Of a stretch of DNA of 64,000 nucleotides, positions 44,901 through 57,053 are shown piece by piece. Below the pieces are notes generated by a model. That model was not told the DNA's origin. It did not search any database and saw nothing but the letters and a program-made list of their open reading frames with translations. The stretch's first letter is position 1, and each line of letters opens with the position of its first letter. The position numbers were made by a program, and so were the translations under genes. The DNA comes from Lasiosphaeria ovina (Eukaryota > Ascomycota > Sordariomycetes > Sordariales > Lasiosphaeriaceae), in contig JAULSN010000002.1 in the NCBI GenBank assembly GCA_033439765.1, forward strand, positions 4,154,001-4,218,000, given 5' to 3'.

Positions 44901-47401
44901 GCCAGATCTTGCCTAGGCGGGTAAATATAGCCTGGACAAGGTTTGGCCTCGATGCAGTTCGTGGTTCTTTGATGAAGTCAAGAAGCGTTTCGAGTCCAAC
45001 AGCACTGTTTGCAACGACAATGTCCACAAACGCGGCATCCAGCGCCACCTCGTCGAGTTGCTCCCGGATTGCAAGCTGGCTTGCTTCAGTTTCTGGTAGA
45101 GAAGCCCACCATTTGAGCAGCGGCAGCAGAAGATCTGTTCTGGAGGTGCCCGAAATGCTCCGTATTTTGTTAAGCGGCTTCAGTAAGCACAGCTTGACTG
45201 TGAGAATGGGTGTCGCCACAACATGGCTGCACAAAAACTTCAAAATAGAGAGTCTCGTCGCGTGAGAGAGATGCTTCTTCTCAGTGTCCTTCTTTTCCAA
45301 GCAACCGCTAAGAGCCGCGAGCACATGGTCCTCGTGGATCACGGATTCTTCCAGAGAGGGGAGGAGGACGGACTGAACCAGTGACTTTGATGCGTCAGGG
45401 GCCAGGTTTGAAAGGACATCACTCTTCGCATAGAGATCTTCTGACCCCCAGACAGGTCGAGCGCTCTTAGCAGGTTCGGCAAAAAGAGGACCCAAGACAG
45501 CCATGAGATCTGCCGCAGCACGACGGACCTTCTTGGCAGAGTCGCTCAGTGCGACTATGCAGTAAGGAATCAGGGCCTGAAAGTCGTGGCTGGTGCAGTC
45601 TTCTTCCTTCAATCGAGCTTTGACTTCCTCCAGGGCCGCCACCCTGGCTAGTGTGGGAAACTGGCCACACCAGATCCGCACATAGAAACTGAAGTAAAAC
45701 GATTCCCTTGGTGCTTGGAGCCGGCTCAAAACGGGGGCATTGTCGAAGTTCGGAAGACTGCCCTCGCTGGCGGCCGCGGACAAAAATACCGAAAAGAGCT
45801 CGTCAAGCAAATTGGTTGGCTCCTCAGATAAGCATGAAGACGTCTGAGGTTCCAGGTTTGAAAGCCGTTGGAGGGCCACTTCCAGCTTTTCTTGTTTCCC
45901 GAGAAGCCCAGACTCCTTGTCGACTGTCAGATCCTCCAACGGTTGCTCGATGATGAGCTTGGAACGAATGGATGTGCCTAGTTTCAGCTCGAGCTCCTCG
46001 ATGTCGAACTCAACATCATCAATCGCCGCTCTAATGGCATCTCCAGCGTCTCCGGCAGCTTGAGACAAGCTGACTAGAACCGAGCCAAGCTCCTTGCGGA
46101 TGCGGCCATCCTGGTCAACATCGTCGTTGATTTTGTGGGCTGCTAGAAGCATTGCCTTGTAGACAACCTTGGCCTGCTTCTCCTGGAGAACATTGCCTAG
46201 CAGAAGTGACTTCACGGCCGGGAGGCTACGAATATCGCCCTTTTTGGAGAGCCTGTCAACCAAAGCCAGAGCAAGCCCATTCGCCAGCCTGTCAACCCTA
46301 TGGTCCTGGTTAATATCTTGCAGAGTTTGAGTAAGCTGTTGCAGCTTGAGAAGAGCCTTGGCTACTCTCGAGGAAAGCTGCTTCGCAGATCGGTATTGCG
46401 ATAGAATGCAGAGGCAGACAAGGCCCGAGCGGAAAGTCTCAGCTGTCCAGCCGAGGACGAGCTGGTCCATGAAGGCAGACAGTGCGCCATCGTCCAGACT
46501 GCCCTTGGAGGCAAGAACCGCAACAATCATATAGCTTGCAATTTGAAGGCCCGGCACCTCCTTCATGACCATGGCCTCGCTCAGAACCGGTGCAATCTGC
46601 TGGAGGAGGGTGTGGTTGTTCTCCATCTGGATGCTCTTCCTCCCGGACCGCATCTTGTCGAGCATTCCATTGACAGCCTCCACCATGATACCACCCCAGA
46701 ACGAAATTAGCCCGGGGTACTCATGTTCAGATCGGCACGATTCAAGGGTGTACTCGGAGATGGTCGAGAGGATCTCCGGGCGGTTTGTCGCCTGCTGGAC
46801 GATGGCAGCCCGAGGAGGCGCCGTCAGAGAGCGGATATAGGGGTCAAGAAACCTATACTTGTCGGGAATCTGGCGGGGCAAAATGGACAGCAAGGTGACG
46901 AAGGCCGGGATGGTGTGAAACGGTAGGAAAGTGGTAATTAGAGTCGCCGTGTTAAACTCGTGGATTCTGCCCCCATATTAGCACCCATGCATGCGGCAGC
47001 AGACCCAATGGATTTTCATCATACCGGAATCTCCGAATCAACCATTCAATGGCCTTTATCGCAGGAAGAAGTCGAAGACGGCCGCCGACAAGGTGGAGGA
47101 ACGACTCTACACGCCTGTCCAGTGCTGCGTTCTCCTCAGCCGTCATTTGATTTCGTTCCGCATCCTGGCTCTCGTTGCTGAAAAGGTTGGTGGCATAGTG
47201 ACTGAAACGCGGATCCAGGTGGCACAATTCTTCGAAGCCATCGTGACACAGCGAATAAATCTCTGGAAAGGACTGGGTTGCTGCTACTCGAGCCTCGAAG
47301 AGCAATGACTTGGCATGCGCCGCCTTCACAGTCTTTATGTTTAAACTGCTTCGAGATTGGGACGCGATTTTGTTGAGCTGCGCAGCCAGAGATGTCGCCA
47401 T
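41920..47401 (-). CDS. UTP10: U3 snoRNA-associated protein Utp10 (HEAT-repeat, SSU processome)
   Basis: Three exons (47401-47025, 46966-42874, 42822-41920) give 1,790 residues, the usual size for fungal Utp10. The start MATSLAAQLNKIASQSRSSL and the early block SFLHLVGGRLRLLPAIKAIE are family hallmarks. The rest is alpha-helical HEAT-like repeat with the BP28 C-terminal region (for example RVFARFVEWSWSG-like FARFVEWSWSGLPKSD near residue 1560). The 51-nt intron at 42823-42873 is a multiple of three and has no stop, so an unaware gene model would read through it as 17 extra residues. It has a good GTAAGA donor, CTAAC branch site and CAG acceptor, and removal gives SGFA|ALTEYLQIV. Utp10 (HEATR1) belongs to the t-UTP/UtpA complex that links rDNA transcription and early 18S processing. 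Confidence 0.96.
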
Positions 47402-47917
47402 GATGGGCTGTTCCCTGCTGGGTCAGCTGCCTCTTGCGATCCTGGTCGAGTAAGACGGTCAGGAAGTCGTCGACATTAACGGCGTGCGCTTTTCGTCCAG
47501 TCGTTTCTCGAGAGGGGCTCTCGGTGCAAGTCGGGAGAGGTAGCACGCAACTCGGGGGCAGCGCCTTCGCAATATCGCAGGTTCCAGTTGGAGAGGCGAT
47601 ATGGTGCTATGCTGGTATCAAGGCTGCGGTAGCTTCAAGAAGAAAGCAATTGTTTCTTTTGGCGCAACAGAGGTCTTGTCTGCTAAACAAGCTTGCAGCC
47701 CACTACGCCCGAGGTTTTTTTTTTTTTTTTTTTACTTTGCGGGGAGCCGATAAGAAGCTTTGGCCAATCACTGCGATCGGATAACCCCAAAAATAGGTGG
47801 ATTGGCGCAATCGGTTGGAGATGCACCAGGGATCAAGAAAAAAAAAGAAGCACAACGGACCACAACAGACCGACAACTTCCCCACCAGAATTCAGAAAAG
47901 ACATTCAGCATATCGCG
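47402..47917. promoter_or_regulatory. Bidirectional promoter of UTP10 and NOC3
   Basis: This 516-bp space lies between head-to-head start codons of two nucleolar ribosome-assembly genes. It contains a 19-T tract (47715-47733), a CCAAT box on the plus strand (47764-47768) and one on the minus strand (ATTGG, 47801-47805). The tract could exclude nucleosomes, as in many co-regulated ribosome-biogenesis promoters. That role is inferred. Confidence 0.6.
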
Positions 47918-49963
47918 ATGGCTTCTCACCCGTCGAAAAAGCGAAGGCTGTCACCGCCTCAGTCGGAGGACGGGCCCGGGGCCGGCGCCAATGGTGTCAA
48001 GGTGCAGAAAGCCTTCTTCAAGAGCGCTTCAAACTGGAATCTCGAACAGGACTACGAGAACCGGCCGCGGAAAAACAACAAGAAGAAGACTGACCCGAAA
48101 AATAACACCAATGGCATCACCGGCACGCTGCCCGTGCGGACTGCTAGCGGCGAGTGGCTGGTACAGGACGATGCCGCCTCAATAGCAAGCGACGCCGAGT
48201 GGCTCGAGAGCGACGGAGACGAAGAGGCTCTCCCCGAGGAACCGGCCGCCCCTGTTCCGGTGGCGCCCAAGATCTCCGAGCGCGAGCAGATCAGGAGTGC
48301 CCAAGAAGAGCTAGCAAAGATTGCTACACAACTGAACGAGGACCCAGAAGAATACCCAGGCGCCTTCAAGGCCATGGCGAAGCTAGGCGAGTCCAAAATT
48401 CTCGCTATCAAGAAGCTCTGCCTTGTAGCCCAGATGGCCGTCTACAAGGACGTCATCCCCGGCTATCGGATACGACCGGCAACAGAGGACCCGGCTATTG
48501 AGAAGCTGTCCAAGGATGTCAAGAGAGTCCGGACATACGAGCAGGCCCTAGTCACAGGCTATCAGGCGTACCTCAAAACACTTGCGCATCACGCAAGCAC
48601 GCCGACATTTCACTCCGACAGGTCCGGGAACGATATCTCCAGTATTGCGCTCACCTGCGCCTGCACACTTTTAAGCTCGGTCCCTCACTTCAATTTCCGG
48701 AGCGATGTGCTGAGGATCCTCGTGAGGAAACTTAGCGCCCGCAAGGCAGACGCCGACTTTATCAAGTGCCGCCGCGCTCTCGAGACGCTGTTTCGAGAAG
48801 ACGAGGACGGAAAGGCATCCATGGAGGCAGTGTCCCTGTTGACCAAGATGATGAAGGTTCGAGAGTACCACGTTGACGAAAGCGTTCTCAATCTGTTTCT
48901 TCATCTGCGTCTGTTGTCAGAGTTCTCCGGTAAAGCGTCCAGAGACCACGTCGAGCGAGACCCGGATGCACAGCTGGTCAAGAAGCCCAAGGCGAAGAAG
49001 GAGTTCCGCACCAAGAAGGAACGGAAGCTTCTTAAGGAGCAGAAGGCGGTCGACAAAGTGATGGCCGTAGCCGATGCGGCGGTCAGTCACGAGGAGACGG
49101 AGCAGATGCAGTCTGAAACCTTGAAGATGGTATTCGCCTCATATTTCCGGATACTCAAGGCGCGGTCGCCGCAGTTAATGGGAGCTGTACTGGAGGGTTT
49201 GGCCAAATACGCCCATCTAATCAACCAGGATTTTTTCGGCGACCTTCTCGAAGCCCTGAAGGAGCTCATTCGCTATAGCGAAGACGTTAAGGAAGACGAG
49301 GGCGACGAGCCGGCTGACGAGGAAGATGACAAGCTCTCGGCCATCCGAGACACGAGCCGAGAGGCGCTCCTTTGCACCGTCACCGCCTTCGCGCTGCTGG
49401 CTGGCCAGGATGCGCACAACGCCCGGTCTGGTCTGCACTTGGACCTGTCTTTCTTCATCACCCATCTCTACAGGAGTCTACTGAGCCTCTCGATCAACCC
49501 AGACCTCGAGCTTGGGGCACAATCGCTCCACCTCCGTGGCCCTGACGGCCTGCACGGGCGGGACGACTTCAAGGTCAACCTGCAAACCACCACCGTCCTG
49601 CTGATGAGGTGTCTCAGCGGCGTTCTGCTCCCGCCCTGGAACATACGCTCCGTGCCGCCACTCCGTCTGGCAGCCTTCACCAAGCAGCTCATGTCTCTGT
49701 CGCTCCAGGTCCCCGAGAAGTCGTGCCAGGCGGTACTGGGGCTCGTGCAAGACGTCCTGCACACGCACGGCAAGAAGGTCAACGCGCTGTGGAACACGGA
49801 AGAGAGGAAGGGCGACGGGACGTTCAAGCCGTTGAGCGAGACGGTCGAGGGCACCAACCCGTTCACCGCGACGGTGTGGGAGGGTGAGATTCTGCGGAAG
49901 CACTACTGCCCTAAGATCAGGGAGGAGCTGAAGCTCATGGAGAAGAATATTAGGAAGATCTGA
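47918..49963 (+). CDS. NOC3: Nucleolar complex protein Noc3 (60S pre-ribosome export / replication licensing)
   Basis: This is a single exon of 681 residues from ATG 47918 (MASHPSKKRRLSPPQ, with a basic nuclear signal). The frame is open upstream through the poly-T tract but holds no conserved sequence. An acidic linker (about 85-115) precedes the Noc3 N-terminal domain: EKLSKDVKRVRTYEQALVTG, then YLKTLAH and CACTLLSSVPHFNFRSDVL, which is strongly diagnostic. RKLSARKADADF follows. The middle contains a Lys-rich segment (KKPKAKKEFRTKKERKLLKE). The C-terminal CBF/Mak21-like region reads MGAVLEGLAKYAHLINQDFF and later FTATVWEGEILRKHYCPKIR. Noc3 pairs with Noc2 on pre-60S particles, and in yeast it also supports MCM loading. 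Confidence 0.96.
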   Translation: MASHPSKKRRLSPPQSEDGPGAGANGVKVQKAFFKSASNWNLEQDYENRPRKNNKKKTDPKNNTNGITGTLPVRTASGEWLVQDDAASIASDAEWLESDGDEEALPEEPAAPVPVAPKISEREQIRSAQEELAKIATQLNEDPEEYPGAFKAMAKLGESKILAIKKLCLVAQMAVYKDVIPGYRIRPATEDPAIEKLSKDVKRVRTYEQALVTGYQAYLKTLAHHASTPTFHSDRSGNDISSIALTCACTLLSSVPHFNFRSDVLRILVRKLSARKADADFIKCRRALETLFREDEDGKASMEAVSLLTKMMKVREYHVDESVLNLFLHLRLLSEFSGKASRDHVERDPDAQLVKKPKAKKEFRTKKERKLLKEQKAVDKVMAVADAAVSHEETEQMQSETLKMVFASYFRILKARSPQLMGAVLEGLAKYAHLINQDFFGDLLEALKELIRYSEDVKEDEGDEPADEEDDKLSAIRDTSREALLCTVTAFALLAGQDAHNARSGLHLDLSFFITHLYRSLLSLSINPDLELGAQSLHLRGPDGLHGRDDFKVNLQTTTVLLMRCLSGVLLPPWNIRSVPPLRLAAFTKQLMSLSLQVPEKSCQAVLGLVQDVLHTHGKKVNALWNTEERKGDGTFKPLSETVEGTNPFTATVWEGEILRKHYCPKIREELKLMEKNIRKI

Positions 49964-50008
49964 AAATAATGAAACCAGCTCTTGTTTTTAGACAATGCCC
50001 CTTTCTGC

Positions 50009-50031
50009 TTTTTTTTTTTTTTTTTTTTTTT
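50009..50031. repeat. Poly-T tract of 23 bases
   Basis: A pure T run about 45 bp after the NOC3 stop, likely in its 3' untranslated or termination region. Confidence 0.9.
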
Positions 50032-51840
50032 ATGAAAACTGTGTAAAGTTGATATCTATGAATATTACTATGATGGTTGGACTACGTATGATATCCTAGA
50101 CAAATCTCTCTATTTCTCTCCGAGGTTGCTATCCTGTGGCCATGCCTTCCATGAACACGATTTATCTTCACTAAACCCTACTCGGTTCGTTGGCTTGTTT
50201 CGATTCATTTGGAAGTGTATTACGACACTGCCGCGGATACGCGGTGACCATGCTCTTCGAGAGTCTATCGGCAGGTATATGGCGGCAAGAAAGTCTTTAT
50301 ACTCTCCTGGAGGTCTGGCAGTTTTAATCCGTGCACCATTTCCCGGTCCACAGCCAAAGCAAGGCATAGTAGATAGGACTTATTAAACGTGTGGTCTCGT
50401 GGTATCATGTTTGGCTAACCTCGTACGATTAGAGCAGTTGGTCGTGTCTACATTCACATCCTCGCATCAACTAGCCGACTATTTACAATCATGCGGGATG
50501 TCCGGTTTCTCCTCTTCGCCCCTTTTCCAAGCTCTACAGTCTACACAATATCCCAGACAGCAGTTTCGTTTCCCATGTTCTTCTTCTTCGCAAATCTTCC
50601 AGAACCAGAACTAGACCACGGAGAATATGAGAGCAGTACGATATCAAGCGGTCCGTCTCTAATGGAACCCTGAACCCTCGCCCCCCTAAGGTAAGGCTCC
50701 AGGGGCTACGGGGAGGGCACTTGGTCGGATGCGGCCATATAAGCCGTTGTCGTCCGGATAATCTCCGAACTACCACAACACTCGCCCCATTTCTCAAATA
50801 TCTCTTAGTGAGTAGTCTCTTGCCCACGTTCCGTACATGGCAAGGTCGGTTGGCAAAAACTCCACCCAGTAGCTACCTATAATTAGCTAGCTGTACTAGC
50901 TTGTCGCCGCTTCCTTCCGACGCCAGAGACCGCGATTTGGGCCTCGTAGGAAGGGAGCTAGGGAATCAACTGTGGAGTAAAGGAGCTGGCATGGCTGAAT
51001 AAACCGGGGCCAGAGAGGGAGCGTGTGTGTGGATGTTTGTGTTCCGGAGCCGCGCGCTGGACAAATCCATCGTCTACCCCAACGCCTGACGGGGACCGCA
51101 TGTCTGTAGCTGGTTACCTAGCGATCCGTGAACATAGGCAGGCAGCAGCGAACTCGGTCCAGCCCGGCACTCTTTGGTATCTTAGGGTCCATGTGTATGC
51201 CGTGTGGATATACATGCCAAGTCCCTATCACGCCTACACTACACTAGCAGTGGGAGAAATGACGAGTGGACCGCTGCGTACCTACCGTGCCCAGTGCGGT
51301 GTAACGGGACATGAGGTTCTGGGCCAAGGCCCCAAGGGTAGGGAATTGTCAAATTTGGCATGGGCTGACCCTTGAATTCATGCCCGCACGGGAGGTGGTG
51401 GAGGTCACTAGAGGTCGAGAAGGACGAGTCCGCCCGGAAGGTGGCGGCGGTGTGAGAGAGAGGTGATGTGGGATTGGGTGGTACGGCAGGGTTGTCGTCT
51501 GTTGATGGCGACGAACCCAGGGAGAATCTGTTTTTGCTCGCTCTCTGCCCATGCGGCATTCCACGACGGGTTACACATGTTTGCTTGCCACGCACTGTCA
51601 GTCTACTCGAGCGTTGTAATGATCATGCCTTGGCGAGGAGGGGGGGGAAGCATTTGCGCAAGGATCATGGTAATCGTCGACAACGGACAGCGGGTCAGCG
51701 AGCATGTCTCGGGGATCTTTGCGGTTTCAGATGTTGTCCATCCCCTTTTCCCTTTCCATTTTCCCTTTTCGACCCAGCGGCTAGTCCATCGGGGTGTGGG
51801 CGCGAGCCGGAAGCGGCATTGGCTAGGTGTTGGATAAACA

Positions 51841-51873
51841 GACGGGAGACGGGAGACGGGAGGCGGGAGACGG
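51841..51873. repeat. GGGAGAC tandem repeat (about 4 units)
   Basis: A heptamer of the form GGGAGAC repeats about four times with one variant unit (GGGAGGC). Confidence 0.85.
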
Positions 51874-54800
51874 CCAGCTGCTTGCTTCTCTGACGGCTGT
51901 CCCCCTCGAGTAGCGCTTACATATTCATTCTGTTCCTACCTAAACCACTAGCACCACGGGACCCAAGGCTGCTGCGAAGGTCGTCGGGAAGAAGCTCAAG
52001 GGCCACAGAGCGGCGGGGAGTGGTGGTCTGGTCAGGTAGGTCAGGTCTCTTGGACGGGCCGGCACAGGCAGGCGAAACACGAGCCTCCCAATCCCGCCAT
52101 CCCACTTCCCCGCAAGAACAAGATCTGCCTGCCGCCAGGAACGGCTTACCGTTGTACACGTATAATCTCTCGACGAATCCGACAAACCGCGAAAACGGGT
52201 ACGGGAGGGGATACTTCGATTCGTAGCGCGGAATCTGGATCTGGTTTGGTTGGGCGCCACCACCTCCCCATGCTGCCCATGCTGCCCACCCGGCGTCTGA
52301 ATCGTAGCGGGCTTTGCATGTCCAGTCTTGTTTGCCGGACACGAATAATGGCATGCTCTCTCGACAACCTCCACTGTTTTGTCAGTGCTTGCGTGCGCGC
52401 GGCCCCTTCTTCCTAAAGTTTTTAGTGATGGGACATCCATGTCTTGAGCGCTCAGGTAGGTAGGTACCTGCGTTGCTGCAGCTTGGACCTGCGTCAGTGG
52501 AGACTTTGGCACGGTGCCTGTGCCCACTGCCCACAGTTGAGTGTGCTTGGGCTTACGCCCAGACTGAGTCCCGACCATTTGGCTCACATAATTACTCCAC
52601 CGCAGAAAAGGGCCTACCTAAGCTAGGAAAGGTGGCTAAAACTTGGTCAACGGCATGGGTTGCGGAGGACGCACTGACGCCGATTCAACCCAAGCCGGAG
52701 AAGGCGGCAGAAAGAGGCAAAGGCCAGAGATTGTCGGCGTCGCTGCGGAAGAATCCAGCCAAACAGGCCATGGCCCCGAGGCTGTTCTGGCCCGTTTGGT
52801 GCCGATGAACTGCAATTAATCATAACATACCCGTACAGTCCATGTGCAGAGTGCCGTACAGACAGTGCCTACTTCGCCCCCAGCCCCTGAGTCAATACAT
52901 GCCCGGTCGTTCGCTCATGTCAGGCCGGTACATACGATATTACAATGAGCATCGATTATCGAGCACTGACAAACGGGAACGAGGACACATTATCCGCCCA
53001 ACCTCTCTGTCTCTCTCTCTTGGGTTTGCTCGTTAATACGCACCTCTCAATAGTATAATTGAGCCTCTGACGCACGGATGTGTTCGTGCCTCCCCTGGCC
53101 CCGACTTTAGCAGCCGAGCCGCGGTCCATGCTGGCCGCGATGCTTTGCCGGGCTCAAGCTGCTCAGCCGAGTTCGGCTCACCGTGAAGACGACGGGAGAG
53201 GCTCAAAGCTGTGGATTGCCCATTCTGTATTCCGTACAGGCCAATCACTGGACGCACCTGGGCCCTGAAAGTGCATGCTTAGACTTGGACAATCAACCTC
53301 AAACCCCACAGTTCTCTCACTTCGAGTTGTACCGGGCTGGCGCGCCTCCTCCACCCGCTCCTTATCCTCTTCCTCTGTGTTCCCCTGGGCAACTGAGAGC
53401 ATTCATGCATGGCATCGTCAAGGTCAAACTCGGGCTTTTTTCCCGCGTGCAGACAGAACAACGGCTGTTCTCCCCCCCCCAAGGTCGAACTCGCGGGACG
53501 AGACAGGCGATTGGGACCCCACTATTAGCTAACAGTTGTTACTATTCGCCCCATGCTTCTGGAAGAAGATGTGACGGGCCTTCTCGAGTTTCATGCTGGC
53601 CCTAGCCCATCACCGACCCTGGCGGCGCTTGTTTCGAAAGTCTGCACCTGGACTGAAATTCGGCATTTCTTTCTGTTTTCCTCCCTCATATCCTTTCTGC
53701 AAACCGCCCGCGCCCGGTTCCCGTCGCCCTCTCCCCCCCTTTTCGAATTGGCACCTTGCGGGTCGTGGGGACGAGCGCGCACCGCGTTCCTGCGTACGGT
53801 TGCATTGGAATTGCATTCGCTTCGGCTTTCCTTGGGCAAGCTTGTTGTTGCTCTCGCTCTCCTTCGCCTTTCCCGTTTGGTCAGCCGAAAAAAGAGTCGC
53901 TTTTCCGTGATTACATGATGCAGGTCCCAAGGTCCCACCGCAAACACTCCTTTTACAGCGATGATTGCAGCCTGTGAGTCTGTGTTACCTTCGGATTGCT
54001 AGCGGGGCGGGCTCACGCCCGCTCTTAGGTCCACGGCGCTGGATTCCCAGCGACGCCCGACCCCCCTCTTCCTTCTTCCCGTCCCGTCACCATCACACCT
54101 TCCCTAGTAGACGTTGACAGCTGCGAGGTCGTTGTTTCGAGCAAGAAGAAACCCCCTACCTTCCCCTTAGACTTGGTCGCTTCCCCGTTTCAGGATCTGC
54201 CCCGGCGTGCACAAGCCTTATCCCCATTCACGAACAACCACCACGTTGATTGCACTGCGTGAAATGTTGTCGGCACTTGTAAAGCGAAGACTGGTGAGAA
54301 TTGTGTTGTGGACACCCCAAGGCAGCCGTGCACTAGGAATACGGCGATCATCATCCTGTGCCGGCGGATGTGGGAAGAGCCTCGCGGCGTCACTGCCTTG
54401 GCGACCAATATCATCTTCATACGACATATTGTCGTTGGAATTCGTCGTTTGTGCCTCTTTTTACCTCTGTTTTCGGTGGGGTTTTACCATGGGACTGTCC
54501 TCTATTCACTAATCTCGACAGGTGCTTACTCTTTCGCTAATAAAAGAGATCTGACCACGAGAAACGCCACTATTCTGTGAATGGGCAAGCAAGAGAGGTC
54601 GAATCTCCCACCGCCGTCTCCCGCGCCTAAAGCCCGCAAGCATCGCTGAGGCATGCCAGAGAGCCGGTAGATTTAATTCGCATTTCGTATGTATGTACGC
54701 ACACAAAGACAGAGTTGTAGTTTGGCTCGATGCCTCACAGGCCACCCCCTTCTCGCCACCCGTCTCGTCAGTTTACATACCTTAATCTTAAGTATGACGA

Positions 54801-56152
54801 CCGCATACAGATCTCGCTCAGTCCCCTGCATGAGTAGATCCTTCCCGCTGCCCGGAATCCCGTTCCTGCATCTGAGGAAAGCCCGTTGAGTTTCCCACCT
54901 CCGCCCGCCACGCACCAAGTGCGCCAGCTATTTTCTCTCGCCCTTTTTTACCGCCTGGGGGGGAGTGGCGGGGCCGCTGGTGGCCGATGTACGGCCGATC
55001 GGCCACGGATAGCCAAACGATGGGCCTCAGCGGCCAGCGGGTGAGGACGGTGATGCTTAAAAAGATTCGCTCCTCCCGGGGCTGTGGCCGTGTCTCACGG
55101 CCATGTGCAACATGGGGCTAAGTGCTATTCTTGGGTGGTTTTTTTCTTCGGGCGGTCCTTTGTTCAGCCCTCCCCCCTCTCCATTCATTTACGGTACATG
55201 TATGTACCCGGTCGGGAGCGCAATCCTCGGCGGGAACTGAGCATTCATGAGAGGTTGACAGCCCGGCATGTCAACAAGCCGCCCCGGGGGCCGACACCAA
55301 TCAGTTTTGGGGGATGGGGAAAAACAATCCCACCGCTTACGCAGTACCAGCAGTGAGCGGGGAGACGAATGATTTACTGGCAACCTGCCAATGCGTATCG
55401 CCGTGCTGTTTTTCGTCGCCCTTTTTAGCGCCCCTCCTCACAGCATCTGACAGTGGTGATTGGGCGATGGCCGAGCGGCAAAGTTTAAGGTTTGGACATG
55501 GACATTTTCCGTCTTTTTTTCATTTCTTTTTCCTGCGCGGAAGATCCAAAACCGTAGCACGGGACCAGGTGAAACAAGTCACTGATTCCCTTTTTCACGT
55601 AGGGCATTCCGGCTTTGGGTACCTGTTTCTGTGCCTTCCATGACTTCTACTTCTCGGCCAATCCAGCCCCTTGATTCGGTATGACACGCCTACCTATTTG
55701 GCCTGTGGCGAAGGAAGGTTCTCTTGGACACTGTCCATTCTTACTCGCCTTCCTTTGTGTAACTCGACTTGCGAAACCAACAACCCGCGGGGAGTGACGA
55801 TAACGCATTGATATGGAATGGCTGTGGGTGCCAGTGAACCAGCGGTTTTCCCTACTATAGCATGTAGGCAGCAGTCGACATGGGAGGGATAGCGAAGAGG
55901 GGGGAGCTCTTGCAAAACAAAACACCAAACAAAACGAAACGAAACAGAAAGCGGCCTTGTGGTTGGACAACAGAGACCTGAGAGTTAAAGCAAAGCCTGA
56001 GCAAGGCTGACAAGAGAAAGATTTGACGGGTCCCAAAGTCAACAGATCTCTCAGACAGGTAGGCAGGTAGGGGCGGCAGGGAACCGCGGAACCGCGGAAC
56101 CGGGAACAAAGAAGTTTTGGCTCCATCCCATATCAAAAGAGAGCAGGAAGCA

Positions 56153-56170
56153 GTGTGTGTGTGTGTGTGT
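56153..56170. repeat. (GT)9 microsatellite
   Basis: Nine uninterrupted GT units in the intergenic region upstream of STE12. Confidence 0.95.
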
Positions 56171-56476
56171 GCGTATGTGTCTGTTTCTGTTAGAAGGACG
56201 GGAGTGATAGTGATGAGAAAAAAAATGGAAAACACATAGGAACAGGAGGCGGCGCCGATGACGTCTGAGTTCCCGCGTGTTTCGAGCGCGCACACACAGC
56301 TTTCCTGGCGCGGCCCTACCAGCGGTTGCGGTTCAACAGAGCCGCGTCATTCTGGGTGCATGACATGTCTTGTGTTTCTGACGAGCTGCAGGAAAATTTA
56401 AAGGGTTGTGGTTGATCCTTTGTTTCTCTTTGACCTGGGTTGGAGTTGTTGTTTGTTGCTATGGATATTGTCAATA

Positions 56477-56876
56477 TGTTTCAGAGTCAATGTTGAACAC
56501 GTTGACATGCACTCTGCGCCGAGATACTAGACACCAAGACTCTTAACCCAGATAAGGCTAAATCTCGACTTGCCATGACCTATCCCAGGTAATATACCAG
56601 AACTCTCGTGAATAGCTGGAAGATTGACATCTTGCTGCGAAGAAACTGTCATGGGTCGTGGAGACTTACTCCCGGCCATGTTCTGGCTCACAAGCCGAGA
56701 AAATAACCAGGCAAAAATAATTGAGCCGCCGCCGTCAAAATAGCGTTCAGGTAATAATCGTGGTTAACTATGGAGGACCTTTGTTCTGCGTTTCCAATCG
56801 CAAAAGGCTCTATGTGTTTTGTTTCAAGACCAGGGCACTGGACGCTTTTAAGAAGGGAAAAGGGGTGTTTGAAACA
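56477..56876. promoter_or_regulatory. Cluster of three Ste12-type pheromone response elements
   Basis: The heptamer TGAAACA, bound by yeast Ste12, occurs at 56870-56876 on the plus strand and at 56477-56483 and 56820-56826 on the minus strand (read TGTTTCA). A fourth copy lies at 55570-55576. The closest pair is 44 bp apart in opposite orientation. The elements sit about 6.5 kb before the STE12 start, far for a promoter, so autoregulation is only a hypothesis. Confidence 0.3.
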
Positions 56877-57020
56877 AATCTATCCCGCATCCCCCATCCC
56901 ATCCCACCCCCCACAAGGCTCATCCCATCTCTCTCTGCTCGCGATGCCAGGACCTAAGTCGGGTACGTGACCAGCTTGCAGGACTGACGGACTGGCTGGA
57001 TGTGCCGTGATGAACATCGA

Positions 57021-57053
57021 GACGGACGGACGGACGGACGGACGGACGGACGG
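57021..57053. repeat. (GACG)8 tetranucleotide microsatellite
   Basis: Eight perfect GACG units in succession, plus one base, in the intergenic region. Confidence 0.95.

Noticed and set aside
47693..47917. Longer N-terminus for NOC3
   Set aside because: The added 75 codons cross a T19 tract and have no conserved sequence. The ATG at 47918 gives the typical basic Noc3 start.
54586..54605. B-box-like sequence (GGTCGAATCTCC) suggesting a tRNA
   Set aside because: It lacks one T of the T-loop consensus, and no A box, anticodon stem or acceptor stem pairing was found upstream.
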